A stretch of DNA of 23,270 bases, from assembly GCA_043769005.1 (NCBI GenBank), contig JAYVJV010000197.1, forward strand, positions 1 to 23,270. The letters run 5' to 3'. Below, one piece after another: positions 14,690 through 23,270 of this stretch. The stretch is from JAAFIP01 sp043769005. Its GTDB lineage: Bacteria > Pseudomonadota > Gammaproteobacteria > Burkholderiales > Burkholderiaceae_C. Position numbers and translations under genes: made by a program. The notes below the pieces were generated by a model. The model was not told where the DNA came from, ran no database searches, and worked only from the letters and a program-made list of their open reading frames with translations. The stretch's first letter is position 1; each line of letters begins with the position of its first letter.

Positions 14690-17089
14690 ATGAACGAACC
14701 CACCCCGACCGACTTCTCCGGCGAAACCGACGACAGCCTCAACCTTGCCACCTACGCCCAGCGCGCCTACCTGGAATACGCCTTGAGCGTCGTCAAGGGC
14801 CGCGCGCTGCCCGATGTCTGCGATGGCCAAAAGCCGGTGCAACGGCGCATTTTGTACAGCATGGGCCGCATGGGCTTGGCTTTTGGCGGCTCCAACGGCA
14901 CATCCGGAGCCAAACCCGTTAAAAGCGCCCGTGTGGTGGGCGATGTGCTGGGCCGCTTTCACCCCCACGGCGACCAGGCCGCCTACGACGCACTGGTGCG
15001 CATGGCGCAAGACTTTAGCCAGCGCTACCCGCTCATCGACGGGCAGGGTAACTTTGGCAGCCGAGACGGCGACGGCGCTGCGGCCATGCGCTACACCGAG
15101 GCCCGCCTCTCGCGCATCACCAGCTTGCTGATGGACGAGATCGACATGGGCACGGTCGACTTCATCCCCAACTACGACGGCAGCACCGAAGAGCCCAAGC
15201 AGTTGCCCGCGCGCCTGCCGTTTAACCTGCTCAACGGTGCCAGCGGCATCGCCGTCGGCCTGGCCACCGAGATTCCCAGCCACAACCTGCGCGAGGTGGC
15301 CGATGCCTGCGTGGCCCTCATCAAGTCGCCCAAGTTGAGTGACGACGAGCTGTTTGCCATCATCCCCGGGCCAGACTACGCCAACGGCGGCCAGATCATC
15401 AGCAGCGCGCTGGAGATCGCCGAGGCCTATAAAACGGGCCGAGGCTCGCTCAAGGTGCGCGCCCGCTGGAAGATCGAAGAACTGGCGCGCGGCCAGTGGC
15501 AACTGGTGGTGACCGAGCTGCCCCCCGGCACCAGCACGCAAAAGGTGCTGGAAGAGATTGAAGAGATCACCAACCCCAAGGTCAAGGCCGGCAAAAAAGC
15601 GCTGAGCTTGGAGCAAACCCAACTCAAAGCCAGCATGCTGGCCCTCTTGGATGCCACCCGCGACGAGAGCAACCGCGAAGCGGCGGTGCGCCTGGTGTTT
15701 GAGCCCAAAACCAGCAAGATCGAGCAGGGCGAGCTCATCACCGCCCTCCTGGCCCACACCAGCCTGGAGACCACCTCGTCCATCAACCTGACTGCCATCG
15801 GCATCGACGGGCGGCCCACCCTGAAAAGCCTGCGCCAGTTGTTGCTGGAGTGGATCGAGTTTCGCGCCAAAACCATCGAGCGGCGCTCGCGCTATCGCCT
15901 GGACAAGGTGCTCGAGCGCATCCACATCCTCGAAGGCCGCCAGCTGGTGCTGCTCAACATTGACGAGGTGATCGCCATCATCCGCCAGAGCGACGAGCCC
16001 AAGGCCGCGCTGATCGCGCGCTTCAAGCTCAGCGCCGTGCAGGCCGAAGACATTTTGGACATCCGGCTGCGCCAACTGGCCCGCCTGGAAGCCATCAAGA
16101 TTGAAACTGAGCTGAAAGAACTGCGCGAAGAACAAAGCAAGCTCGAAGAGATTTTGGGCAATCCCAGCGCGCTGCGCCGCCTGATGGTCAAAGAGATCGA
16201 GCAAGATGCCAAACAGTACGGCGACCCAGCAAAGGACCCGCGCCGCACCTTGATCCAGGCCGAGAAGAAAACCATTGCCGAGGTGAAAGTCATCGACGAG
16301 CCCGTCACCGTGGTGGTCAGCGCCAAAGGCTGGGTACGCGCCCGCAGTGGCCATGGGCACGATCCCGCCAGCTTTGCCTTCAAGTCGGGCGACACACTGT
16401 ATGGCACCTTTGAATGCCGCACTATCGACACCCTGCTGGCCTTTGGCTCGTTCAAAGACAAGGCAGGTCGGGTCTACTCGGTGCCCGTGGCCTTGCTGCC
16501 CGGTGCACGCGGCGACGGCCAGCCCGTTACCACCCTGATCGAGCTGGAGTCAGGCACCTCCCTGGTGCACTACTTTGCCGGGCCCGCCAGCGCGCAACTG
16601 CTACTTTCGGCCAGCGGTGGCTACGGCTTTTTAGCCAGCGTTGAGCACATGACATCGCGCCCCAAAGCGGGCAAAGCCTTTTTCACCTGCACCGAAGGCG
16701 AAACCCTGTGCCAACCCTCTCCACTAGAGATAAATACACCCATAACGCCCGTAAATATTGCGCAAGCAGCTATCAAAACAGTAGCGGCTACCCATATCGC
16801 CTGCGCCTCTACTGGCGGTCGCATCCTCACCTTTGAGCTCAGCGAGCTCAAGCTGCAAGCCAACGGCGGTCGCGGTTTGGTGCTGATCGACCTAGAGGCC
16901 AAAGACAGCCTGGCCGGAGCCGCAGCCTACAGCCGCAGCGTCAAAATCATTGGCATAGGCCGGGGCGGCAAAGACCGCGAAGAGGTGCTAGAAATCCGCA
17001 GCCTCAACAACGCCCGCGCAGCCCGCGCACGTAAGGGCAAGGCAGCCGACTTGGGCTTTAAGCCGACCGGGGTGGCGCGGGTGGAATAA
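14690..17089 (+). CDS. parC: DNA topoisomerase IV subunit A
   Basis: 799-residue cleavage/rejoining subunit of topoisomerase IV, somewhat longer than E. coli ParC (752). The breakage-reunion domain starts at ~18 (LATYAQRAYLEYALSVV). Catalytic Tyr135 lies in AAAMRYTEARL, and the quinolone-region helix reads HPHGDQAAYDALVRM (91-105). The coiled-coil gate region is ~380-500 (EDILDIRLRQLARLE). The C-terminal beta-pinwheel has repeated blades (VVVSAKGWVRARSG, GGYGFLASVEH, GGRILTFELSELK). At ~683-699 the sequence PITPVNIAQAAIKTVA is encoded by a copy of the dispersed repeat inserted in frame between two blade motifs. It lies 35 bases after the transglycosylase gene, with no terminator seen between. 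Confidence 0.95.
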   Translation: MNEPTPTDFSGETDDSLNLATYAQRAYLEYALSVVKGRALPDVCDGQKPVQRRILYSMGRMGLAFGGSNGTSGAKPVKSARVVGDVLGRFHPHGDQAAYDALVRMAQDFSQRYPLIDGQGNFGSRDGDGAAAMRYTEARLSRITSLLMDEIDMGTVDFIPNYDGSTEEPKQLPARLPFNLLNGASGIAVGLATEIPSHNLREVADACVALIKSPKLSDDELFAIIPGPDYANGGQIISSALEIAEAYKTGRGSLKVRARWKIEELARGQWQLVVTELPPGTSTQKVLEEIEEITNPKVKAGKKALSLEQTQLKASMLALLDATRDESNREAAVRLVFEPKTSKIEQGELITALLAHTSLETTSSINLTAIGIDGRPTLKSLRQLLLEWIEFRAKTIERRSRYRLDKVLERIHILEGRQLVLLNIDEVIAIIRQSDEPKAALIARFKLSAVQAEDILDIRLRQLARLEAIKIETELKELREEQSKLEEILGNPSALRRLMVKEIEQDAKQYGDPAKDPRRTLIQAEKKTIAEVKVIDEPVTVVVSAKGWVRARSGHGHDPASFAFKSGDTLYGTFECRTIDTLLAFGSFKDKAGRVYSVPVALLPGARGDGQPVTTLIELESGTSLVHYFAGPASAQLLLSASGGYGFLASVEHMTSRPKAGKAFFTCTEGETLCQPSPLEINTPITPVNIAQAAIKTVAATHIACASTGGRILTFELSELKLQANGGRGLVLIDLEAKDSLAGAAAYSRSVKIIGIGRGGKDREEVLEIRSLNNARAARARKGKAADLGFKPTGVARVE
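16738..16785 (-). repeat. 48-bp dispersed repeat, copy C, inside parC
   Basis: The reverse complement contains the exact core TAGCTGCTTGCGC of copy A, then ATATTTA and GGGC with small indels. It lies wholly within the parC coding frame and stays open, encoding an Ala/Ile/Thr-rich stretch. The local sequence is visibly more AT-rich than the surrounding parC codons. Confidence 0.7.
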
Positions 17090-17101
17090 ACCTGACTGCG
17101 G

Positions 17102-17158
17102 GAGCTTTTTGCACGCCAGACAGCTCTTGGACGCTAAAACCAAGGTATTTGTGCAAAA
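17102..17158 (+). other. Nested inverted repeats after parC
   Basis: TTTTGCAC (17107-17114) pairs perfectly with GTGCAAAA (17151-17158). Inside them CTTGG (17126-17130) pairs with CCAAG (17140-17144). It lies just after the parC stop and could form a 3'-end structure, but no U-tract follows, so I do not call it a terminator with confidence. Confidence 0.3.
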
Positions 17159-17186
17159 GAAGGCCAAAGTGCCACCAAATATGACC

Positions 17187-17202
17187 TTTTCCACTTGGAA
17201 AA
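17187..17202. promoter_or_regulatory. Perfect 16-bp palindrome over the tpsA -35 box (operator candidate)
   Basis: TTTTCCA-CT-TGGAAAA is a perfect 7+2+7 inverted repeat. Its right half contains the proposed -35 hexamer TTGGAA (17195-17200). A dimeric regulator bound here would block or alter polymerase access. The regulator is not identifiable from the site alone. Confidence 0.45.
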
Positions 17203-17223
17203 CATATATTTTTGTACTATATT
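17195..17223 (+). promoter_or_regulatory. Probable sigma-70 promoter of tpsA
   Basis: TTGGAA (17195-17200), exactly 17 bases, then TATATT (17218-17223): 4 of 6 and 5 of 6 consensus matches. It lies in a strongly AT-rich stretch that contrasts with the surrounding genes. Transcription would start near 17230, giving a ~70-base leader that contains the GAGG ribosome site at 17289-17292. Confidence 0.55.
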
Positions 17224-17300
17224 GTTGCTTATTGTATTTGTAATTTTTTGACAAATAGTCCTACAGGATTGCGCGCAGCCATTTGCGTGAGGTTTATGCC

Positions 17301-20300
17301 ATGAAAATGCCCTTCATTTCCACCCCTTGCAGCCCGCCAGACCGGCTGTCGCGCCGCGCTCGCCATCGCCGCTTTATGCCCCAGCCGCTGGCTTGGGCGC
17401 TGGCTACCGCGTTCTCTGCGGCCATTGTCAGCGTCACCTCCACCAGCGCGGTATATGCACAAAGCGCGCAGGCTGCCGCTGTGGCGAACCCCCGTATGGG
17501 TGTGGCTGTACAGCCCGCGCCAGTGCGCCTGGCCAGCCCTGTCGCGCCCTCGGTGCAAAGCGCCGCGCTGCCCCAAGGCGGGCAGGCGGTAGTTGGTGGT
17601 GCAACATTTAACTATCAGGGTAACCGCCTGGATGTCACCACCACCAACGGTGCCAACAACAGAAGCGCCATCAACTGGCAAAGCTTCAACATCGGCGCGG
17701 GCAACACCACCCACATCGCCCAGCCCAACGCGCAAAGCAGCTCGCTCAACCGTGTTGTTACCACCAACCCCAGCGCCATTTATGGCACGTTATCTTCTAA
17801 CGGCAACGTCATTTTGGTTAACCAAAACGGCATTGCCGTGGGCAGTGGCGGTGTGGTTGACACCGCAGGCTTTACCGCCAGCACCCTCAACACCAGCGAT
17901 GCCGACTACGCCGCTGGGCGCATCAAATTCCAGGGCAATAGCCTCTCGGGCGGTGTGCAGGTAGACGGCAGCATCCGCTCGGCCAACGGCGACATCATGC
18001 TCTTGGCCCCCCAGGTCGCCACCGGTGCCAGTGCTGTTATCCGCGCCGACAACGGCAACGTCATCCTGGGCGCAGGCGAGCAGGTCGAGGTAACCGGGCG
18101 GGGCCTGGAGGGCATTAAGTTCGTCGTCCAGGGGGCCAACAACAAAGCCACCAACCTGGGCAACCTGCAAGGCAATGCAGTCGGCATTTTTGCGGGCAGC
18201 CTGCGCCACAGCGGCGTCATTAGTGCCCAAAGCGCCAGTCTGGAAGGCGGCAAAGTGGTGCTGCGCGCCATCAAAGATATAGACATCAGCCAACAAGCGG
18301 GCAACCCCACGGGCGGCAAGATACTGGCCGAGGGCGGCATCAGCTCCACAGGCAGCGCCAAAGCAGGCGGCACCATCAGCCTGCACAGCGCGCAAGGCGA
18401 TGTGCGCGTAGGCAGCAACGTCGTCATCTCGGCCAGCGGCGGCACGGCCAGCCCGGCCAGCCAACCCAGTGCAGCGGCCAGCAGCCTCACTTTGCTCCCC
18501 AATTCCACCTTGGTTCAAGCTGCAAGCTCCGTAAATGGTGCGGGAGGTACTATAGAAATAGTAGCAAACCAGGGTAGCGTATTTACCGAAGTTGGCTCCA
18601 CCCTGCGCGCCAACGGCAGCCCCGCAGGCAGCATCCGCTTGTTTGGCGCTACAGCCGCCCGGGTGGCCGGGCAGGTTAGCGCCCAGTCGCCTGCGGGCGC
18701 GACACCTGCGCCCCAAGCAGCGCCCCAGCTACCCGAGGCCAGCCAAACGGGCGGCAGCGTACACATTTTGAGCGCAGGCAATGTAGACCTGGCAACCGGG
18801 GCCAGCGTTGACGTGAGCGGCGACGCTGGCGGCGGCACCATCTTAGTGGGTGGCGACTACCAAGGCAAAAACCCCGAGGTGCAAAACGCCCACAACACCA
18901 ACGTAAGCGCAGGCGTGCTGCTAGCCGCCAATGCCCGAGTGCTAGGCGACGGCGGCAAAGTCATCGTCTGGGCCGACAACGACACCCACTACGCCGGCAA
19001 CATCCAGGCCAAAGGCGGCGAACAAGGCGGCAACGGCGGCTTTGGCGAGACTTCTGGTAAAAACAATTTGTACTTCCGGGGCAGGGCAGATTTGAGCGCG
19101 CGCCGGGGGCGTACGGGGGATTTGTTGCTGGATCCATCGTCTATAACAATTATTCAAGGTGTAAATGCGGCTCCTGGTACTACACCGTTAACACCAACCA
19201 ATGGCGTCATAACTGCTGCGACGAGCACCGGCGCAGGATTGACGATTACCAATGGAACAATCAATGATCTTTCAAACTCTGCTAATGTTTCATTAGAGGC
19301 AACAGAAAGCATATTTTTTAATGGTTCTTTCAACCTCTCTTTAGATAATAAAAACCTGACTTTATTGGTCACCAACGGGAAAGCACCGTCTGGGGCAAAC
19401 GGTATTCCACCAGAGGGTAGTCTAGGTGGAATTAATTTCAGCGTTTACAACGGCACCATCACTGCGGGCAACATTACGATGAGGGCGGATAGTTCTGCGC
19501 CTAGTAATGTGTCAGATATTTATTTTGGACTCAGTAATTCAACCACGCTCAGAGCGGGCACCATCGACCCATCATTGCTTACTTTCAGCCCTACTGGAAC
19601 GATAATTCTAGCCGCCAATGACCGCTTGGGTTTCAGTACCAACACCCAACTTATCGCAGGCTCTGTCGCTCTACAAACCAATGACGCTAACGTAGCGTCC
19701 GGCGCACACAACATCATTCTCCCGGCATCTGGCAACCACCAGTTCAACACCATAGCTGTCAAAGCAGGTGGTGCAGTCACCATCAACCACGACACAAATG
19801 CTGGCTACACAGTGGGCATAGTTGACGGCATTGCAGGTATCTCTGCCACTAATGGCATCACATTAAATTCTGGTAATACACTGCCAATTACATTGGCCGC
19901 CATTGTTTCCAACAGAGGCACAGGCGATATTGTGATCAACCCTGCTGCTACCGCAGGCAGTACTGGCATCATCATTCATCCCAGTGGTGCTGCTGTGTTA
20001 TCGATTGAAAACTTCAATCCGTCTGGCAATACAGGAAACATTAACCTGGGCGCAGGCGATATCTTGCCGGGTGCAGGCGGCCATGGCATTCACTTGATGG
20101 CTAATAACAATGCCGCGGGTTTTAATGCAGGCAATGTCACTTTTGGTAGCGTTCGCGAAAACAGCCTCCTTAACGCTGGCTTTGTGGATCTTTCAGTGGA
20201 TGCAAGTGCAACGGGCGGAGGCATTTCAGGGAGCATTAACCTGCCCAGCGCTATCACCGTACAATATACGCTGGTGCTCAATGGCCGCAGTGTGTTGTCA

Positions 20301-23270
20301 ACCACGGGTAGTGTGCCCGGTACCACAATTATTGTTAATAATGGAAATAGCTCTACCAATCCGTCAAACATCACTCTATTAGGCAGTGTGGAAGGCGGTG
20401 GATATTTAAATTTACAAACAGTTGGTAAAACCGGTGCGATCAAGATTAATGCAGAAATAGGTAACGCCACGACCCCACTAGGCACGGTGTCCGTTATCAG
20501 TAGTAGTGGTATAGAAGTTTCCAAAGCGATCTATACAGATTTCACTACGACACTGAACGCTGGTACCTCCATTACCAATACGGGCACGGCTGCAAGTCCC
20601 GGTAAGATTACTACGGTTTATGACAACATCGTTTTAATTGCGAATTCTGGAATTGGTACGGCAGCGGCAGCGCTAGGTGTGAATGCTCAAAATGGGTATA
20701 TTTATGCAAATAGTACAAGCGCTGGTGATATATATTTAAATGCAACTACGCCCACGAGCCGCCTTTCCGAAATCATAGGAAGAGACTTTGTATTTACAAC
20801 GACGGGGAGTGTTGATGGTGGATCTGGGGTGGGTACATCAACTATCCTTAACCCAGTAAGCGTAAGCGGCCTAGCCTCTATCACCTCCGCAGGCACTATT
20901 GGCACCACAGGCACGCCGCTGAGTATAAGTGCCAATACTTATTTGCTAGATAGCACTGCTGCAGGTAACGCACTTGGTGCGGGCAATATCAATGTCTTTT
21001 TAACCCCCTCCAGCGGCAGCATACTGTCCACCAGCAATATATCAGTTACCGGCAGCGCAAATAGCCAAGCAACTATCGATACTGCATCCAATGTGGTGGT
21101 AAACAGCGCTATAGGCAAGGGTCTGACCATACCTACCGAGATCAAGGCACCGTCTACTAATGGCCGCATCGATATCCAAAGCCTGCCTGGAGGGCAAGCC
21201 AACACATTTTCTGGGCAACCCCTCACCTTGACTGGCGGCTTTGTTACGTTGTCAGGCTCGGCCAATGTAGAAAATACATTGAGTTTGAACAGCTCCACCA
21301 TCCAAGTTGCAACGGGCGGCTACCTTTCTGGCACAGGCACTCTAGTGTCGGGTAGCATGCTTAACAACGCGGGTACTATTGCGCCTGGGGGAAGTGGTAT
21401 AGGCACCTTTACGGTGCTGGGCAATGTGTCTAATAATGCTGCAGGAACCTTGGCTTTTGATTTAGGCGCATCCGGAAATGACCGCCTTATCGTTGGGTTC
21501 GTAGGCGGAACGGATGGAGGAGCTTTAGAACTGAACGGCACCATCTCTGTGGGGGAGACTGGCGGTTTTCAAGCTGTAATTGGTACACCCTACGACATTA
21601 TTGGGGCGGCAACTATATCCAACCCCTTAGGTTATGCTGTTGTCAGTAAAGGCGGTTTGAATGGCAGCGTCGCTCTCAATACGGTGATTAGCCCATTTAG
21701 CACAACTGCGGTTTATACGGTTAACTCGATTACCAATGCGTGGGTGGATAATGTCTCTGGCAATTGGGATAGTGGTGCAAATTGGACGCGTGGGCATGCA
21801 CCTACAAAAGTAGAAGATGCATTGATTAACCCAGCTGGAACGCAAACTATTACGGTAGCATCTGGTGTACTAGCTACTCCCCGTTCAGTGCAATTGTTAG
21901 ATGACGATGTATTGCGTATAAGTGGTGGTTCATTGGTATTAAACCAAGTTGACGCGCCTACTTCTAGCTTTGCCCCAGGTTCTACACTGCAAATGGTTAG
22001 CGGTGGCATTACATTGGGCTCCAATAATGCACCGTATTTGCGTGGCGCAGTAGCAATCCAGGGGGGCACCTTGGCTGTGGACTCTGGTTCCACTTGGAAT
22101 TCTTCGCTTGCAACCAGCAGCTTATTGAGCTTTACCGAGGTCAATAACGCGGGAACAATTAATACAAATAGTAATTTTTCGACCAGTAATTTAATTCAAA
22201 GAAGCACTGGCTTGATTACGGGCACTAACGCCAGCAGCTTTGGTGTCTCTGATAGTTACACCAATAACAACAGTACGTCCGCTTCTTCAGGGATTGCCAA
22301 CTTTGGCAGCATGAGTATCACCCAATCTGTGGGCGATTTGAACGTCAACAGTCTGACTGCAAGCAATGGGATGTACCTCACCTCCTCTCAGGGAGCGGTT
22401 ATCGTAAACTCAGGTCAAACTTTAAGCTCCACTACTACCGGGTCTGTTAATTTGTTTTCTGCTACGGGTGTTACCTTGTCTGGTAACGCCGCTTTGGTTG
22501 CTACATCAGGTACGAATTTAACCAATAACACAGCGGTTTATATTGACGCTGGACACGGCAATTTCGTTGGTTTGGGTGCCACCATTGCTACCGGGTCTGG
22601 CCGTTGGGTGGCCTATTTGGACAATCCAGCCTCGTTGTCCATTGCGCCCAGCAGCTACCAGTTTGCGCAGTTCAACGCGCCAGTCAATGCGCCTACCACT
22701 ACGGTACTGGCGGGCACTAATGACAGTGGTGTGCTGTTTGCATCAACATCTACCATCAGCAGTGCCACACTGGGGGGCACTGCTACGCGTGTCTATAACG
22801 GTAACGCCACACTCAGTACCGCCCCAGGCACGGACTCCACGGGCTTTACATTAAGTACTGCAACTTTGTCTACGGGCGGTACCCTGACAATCGGTGTTGG
22901 TACTACGCTGGACGGCGTGGGTACGATTACTTCGGGTAAGAATGTGCTTGCATCCCCTGGTGCATTGACCGCCGGATTTACCTTAGGCGCAGCCGCCAGT
23001 GCCAATGACGGCAATGGGCATGCGGTGTATGGATTTAGCACGACGGGTATTGCTACGGGTGGGGCGGTGACCATCACGCCAGCGGCGCTGACGCTGACGA
23101 CTGGCAATGTCAGCCGATCCTACGACGGCACAACCCAAGCGGCAGGCACGATAGGTGTGGCATCGGGTGGGGGCACGGTATTTACGGGAGACACCTTATC
23201 AACCAGTGGCAGCTTTGCGTTTACCGACAAGAACGCGGGGACAGGTGATCGCACCATCAGCGTCGCTGGA
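17301..23270 (+). CDS. Two-partner-secretion exoprotein (TpsA, filamentous haemagglutinin type), 5' part
   Basis: The frame is open for 1990 codons and runs off the window. The start ATG has GAGG 8 bases upstream. Residues 1-53 form an Arg-rich N-region (RLSRRARHRR) plus a hydrophobic core ending VYA, a long signal peptide without the classical ESPR sequence. The TPS secretion domain spans ~93-350: INWQSFNIG (124-132), NPSAIYGTLSSNGNVILVNQNGI (the NxNGI element at 174-178), and GGVVDTAGFTASTLN. This domain is recognised by an outer-membrane TpsB transporter, which is not in the window. Beta-helix repeats follow. GRTGDLLLDPSSITI (~605-617) is a typical TpsA junction motif, after which composition becomes AT-rich. 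Later parts include an autotransporter-like repeat (GTIAPGGSGIGTFTVLGN), a GNWDSGANW motif, and near the window end a YDG-type repeat (SRSYDGTTQA, Tyr1941). Likely an adhesin; the target is unknown. Confidence 0.9.
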   Translation, partial: MKMPFISTPCSPPDRLSRRARHRRFMPQPLAWALATAFSAAIVSVTSTSAVYAQSAQAAAVANPRMGVAVQPAPVRLASPVAPSVQSAALPQGGQAVVGGATFNYQGNRLDVTTTNGANNRSAINWQSFNIGAGNTTHIAQPNAQSSSLNRVVTTNPSAIYGTLSSNGNVILVNQNGIAVGSGGVVDTAGFTASTLNTSDADYAAGRIKFQGNSLSGGVQVDGSIRSANGDIMLLAPQVATGASAVIRADNGNVILGAGEQVEVTGRGLEGIKFVVQGANNKATNLGNLQGNAVGIFAGSLRHSGVISAQSASLEGGKVVLRAIKDIDISQQAGNPTGGKILAEGGISSTGSAKAGGTISLHSAQGDVRVGSNVVISASGGTASPASQPSAAASSLTLLPNSTLVQAASSVNGAGGTIEIVANQGSVFTEVGSTLRANGSPAGSIRLFGATAARVAGQVSAQSPAGATPAPQAAPQLPEASQTGGSVHILSAGNVDLATGASVDVSGDAGGGTILVGGDYQGKNPEVQNAHNTNVSAGVLLAANARVLGDGGKVIVWADNDTHYAGNIQAKGGEQGGNGGFGETSGKNNLYFRGRADLSARRGRTGDLLLDPSSITIIQGVNAAPGTTPLTPTNGVITAATSTGAGLTITNGTINDLSNSANVSLEATESIFFNGSFNLSLDNKNLTLLVTNGKAPSGANGIPPEGSLGGINFSVYNGTITAGNITMRADSSAPSNVSDIYFGLSNSTTLRAGTIDPSLLTFSPTGTIILAANDRLGFSTNTQLIAGSVALQTNDANVASGAHNIILPASGNHQFNTIAVKAGGAVTINHDTNAGYTVGIVDGIAGISATNGITLNSGNTLPITLAAIVSNRGTGDIVINPAATAGSTGIIIHPSGAAVLSIENFNPSGNTGNINLGAGDILPGAGGHGIHLMANNNAAGFNAGNVTFGSVRENSLLNAGFVDLSVDASATGGGISGSINLPSAITVQYTLVLNGRSVLSTTGSVPGTTIIVNNGNSSTNPSNITLLGSVEGGGYLNLQTVGKTGAIKINAEIGNATTPLGTVSVISSSGIEVSKAIYTDFTTTLNAGTSITNTGTAASPGKITTVYDNIVLIANSGIGTAAAALGVNAQNGYIYANSTSAGDIYLNATTPTSRLSEIIGRDFVFTTTGSVDGGSGVGTSTILNPVSVSGLASITSAGTIGTTGTPLSISANTYLLDSTAAGNALGAGNINVFLTPSSGSILSTSNISVTGSANSQATIDTASNVVVNSAIGKGLTIPTEIKAPSTNGRIDIQSLPGGQANTFSGQPLTLTGGFVTLSGSANVENTLSLNSSTIQVATGGYLSGTGTLVSGSMLNNAGTIAPGGSGIGTFTVLGNVSNNAAGTLAFDLGASGNDRLIVGFVGGTDGGALELNGTISVGETGGFQAVIGTPYDIIGAATISNPLGYAVVSKGGLNGSVALNTVISPFSTTAVYTVNSITNAWVDNVSGNWDSGANWTRGHAPTKVEDALINPAGTQTITVASGVLATPRSVQLLDDDVLRISGGSLVLNQVDAPTSSFAPGSTLQMVSGGITLGSNNAPYLRGAVAIQGGTLAVDSGSTWNSSLATSSLLSFTEVNNAGTINTNSNFSTSNLIQRSTGLITGTNASSFGVSDSYTNNNSTSASSGIANFGSMSITQSVGDLNVNSLTASNGMYLTSSQGAVIVNSGQTLSSTTTGSVNLFSATGVTLSGNAALVATSGTNLTNNTAVYIDAGHGNFVGLGATIATGSGRWVAYLDNPASLSIAPSSYQFAQFNAPVNAPTTTVLAGTNDSGVLFASTSTISSATLGGTATRVYNGNATLSTAPGTDSTGFTLSTATLSTGGTLTIGVGTTLDGVGTITSGKNVLASPGALTAGFTLGAAASANDGNGHAVYGFSTTGIATGGAVTITPAALTLTTGNVSRSYDGTTQAAGTIGVASGGGTVFTGDTLSTSGSFAFTDKNAGTGDRTISVAG
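18518..18565 (-). repeat. Possible decayed copy D of the 48-bp repeat, inside tpsA
   Basis: Aligned without gaps to copy C, 31 of 48 positions match, including GTAAAT, CTAT and AGTAGC blocks. It is in the same codon phase as copy C and encodes VNGAGGTIEIVA. That peptide is also plausible as ordinary TpsA beta-helix sequence, so chance similarity cannot be excluded. Confidence 0.3.

Noticed and set aside
14396..16360. Long minus-strand open frame (654 codons) opposite parC
   Set aside because: Shadow frame in GC-rich sequence with no recognisable motif, overlapping a clear parC.
17248..17253. Consensus -35 TTGACA as the tpsA promoter
   Set aside because: No -10-like sequence lies 16-18 bases downstream (GCGCGC region). 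The TTGGAA/TATATT pair upstream is much better.

Overview
The window looks like a chromosome segment of a GC-rich betaproteobacterium, most likely Comamonadaceae (Rhodoferax/Albidiferax-like). This rests on the protein types, the topoisomerase IV block, and a short dispersed repeat with core TAGCTGCTTGCGC that I associate from memory with that family. The genus is inference.

Bases 1-7271 (+ strand) form an oxalate/formate block: the 3' end of one formyl-CoA:oxalate CoA-transferase gene (frc), a small stand-alone PAS-domain gene, a second complete frc paralogue, and a two-gene NAD-linked formate dehydrogenase. The latter has a NuoE-NuoF fusion beta subunit and a molybdopterin/Fe-S alpha subunit. 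The transferases move CoA from formyl-CoA to oxalate and release formate, which the dehydrogenase oxidises to CO2 with NADH formation. Oxalyl-CoA decarboxylase, needed to close the cycle, is not in the window.

Bases 7293-10451 (- strand) hold a large secreted protein with an N-terminal propeller-like region and six tandem Ig-like DUF11/DUF7933-type modules. It converges on the formate dehydrogenase. A 397-base spacer then separates it from a divergent + strand block: parE, a long imperfect palindrome, a GNAT acetyltransferase, a lytic transglycosylase and parC (10849-17089).

Bases 17301-23270 are the 5' part of a giant two-partner-secretion exoprotein (TpsA, haemagglutinin type) whose frame is open to the window edge (at least 1990 codons). 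It has a good promoter with a perfect palindrome over the -35 box.

The most unusual features concern repeats. A 48-bp dispersed repeat occurs between genes, at the start codon of the lytic transglycosylase and inside the parC coding sequence, with a possible decayed copy inside tpsA. A separate ~230-bp palindrome sits between parE and the GNAT gene and happens to be open in a frame that overlaps both genes. I did not find CRISPR arrays, tRNA/rRNA genes, transposases or phage genes.
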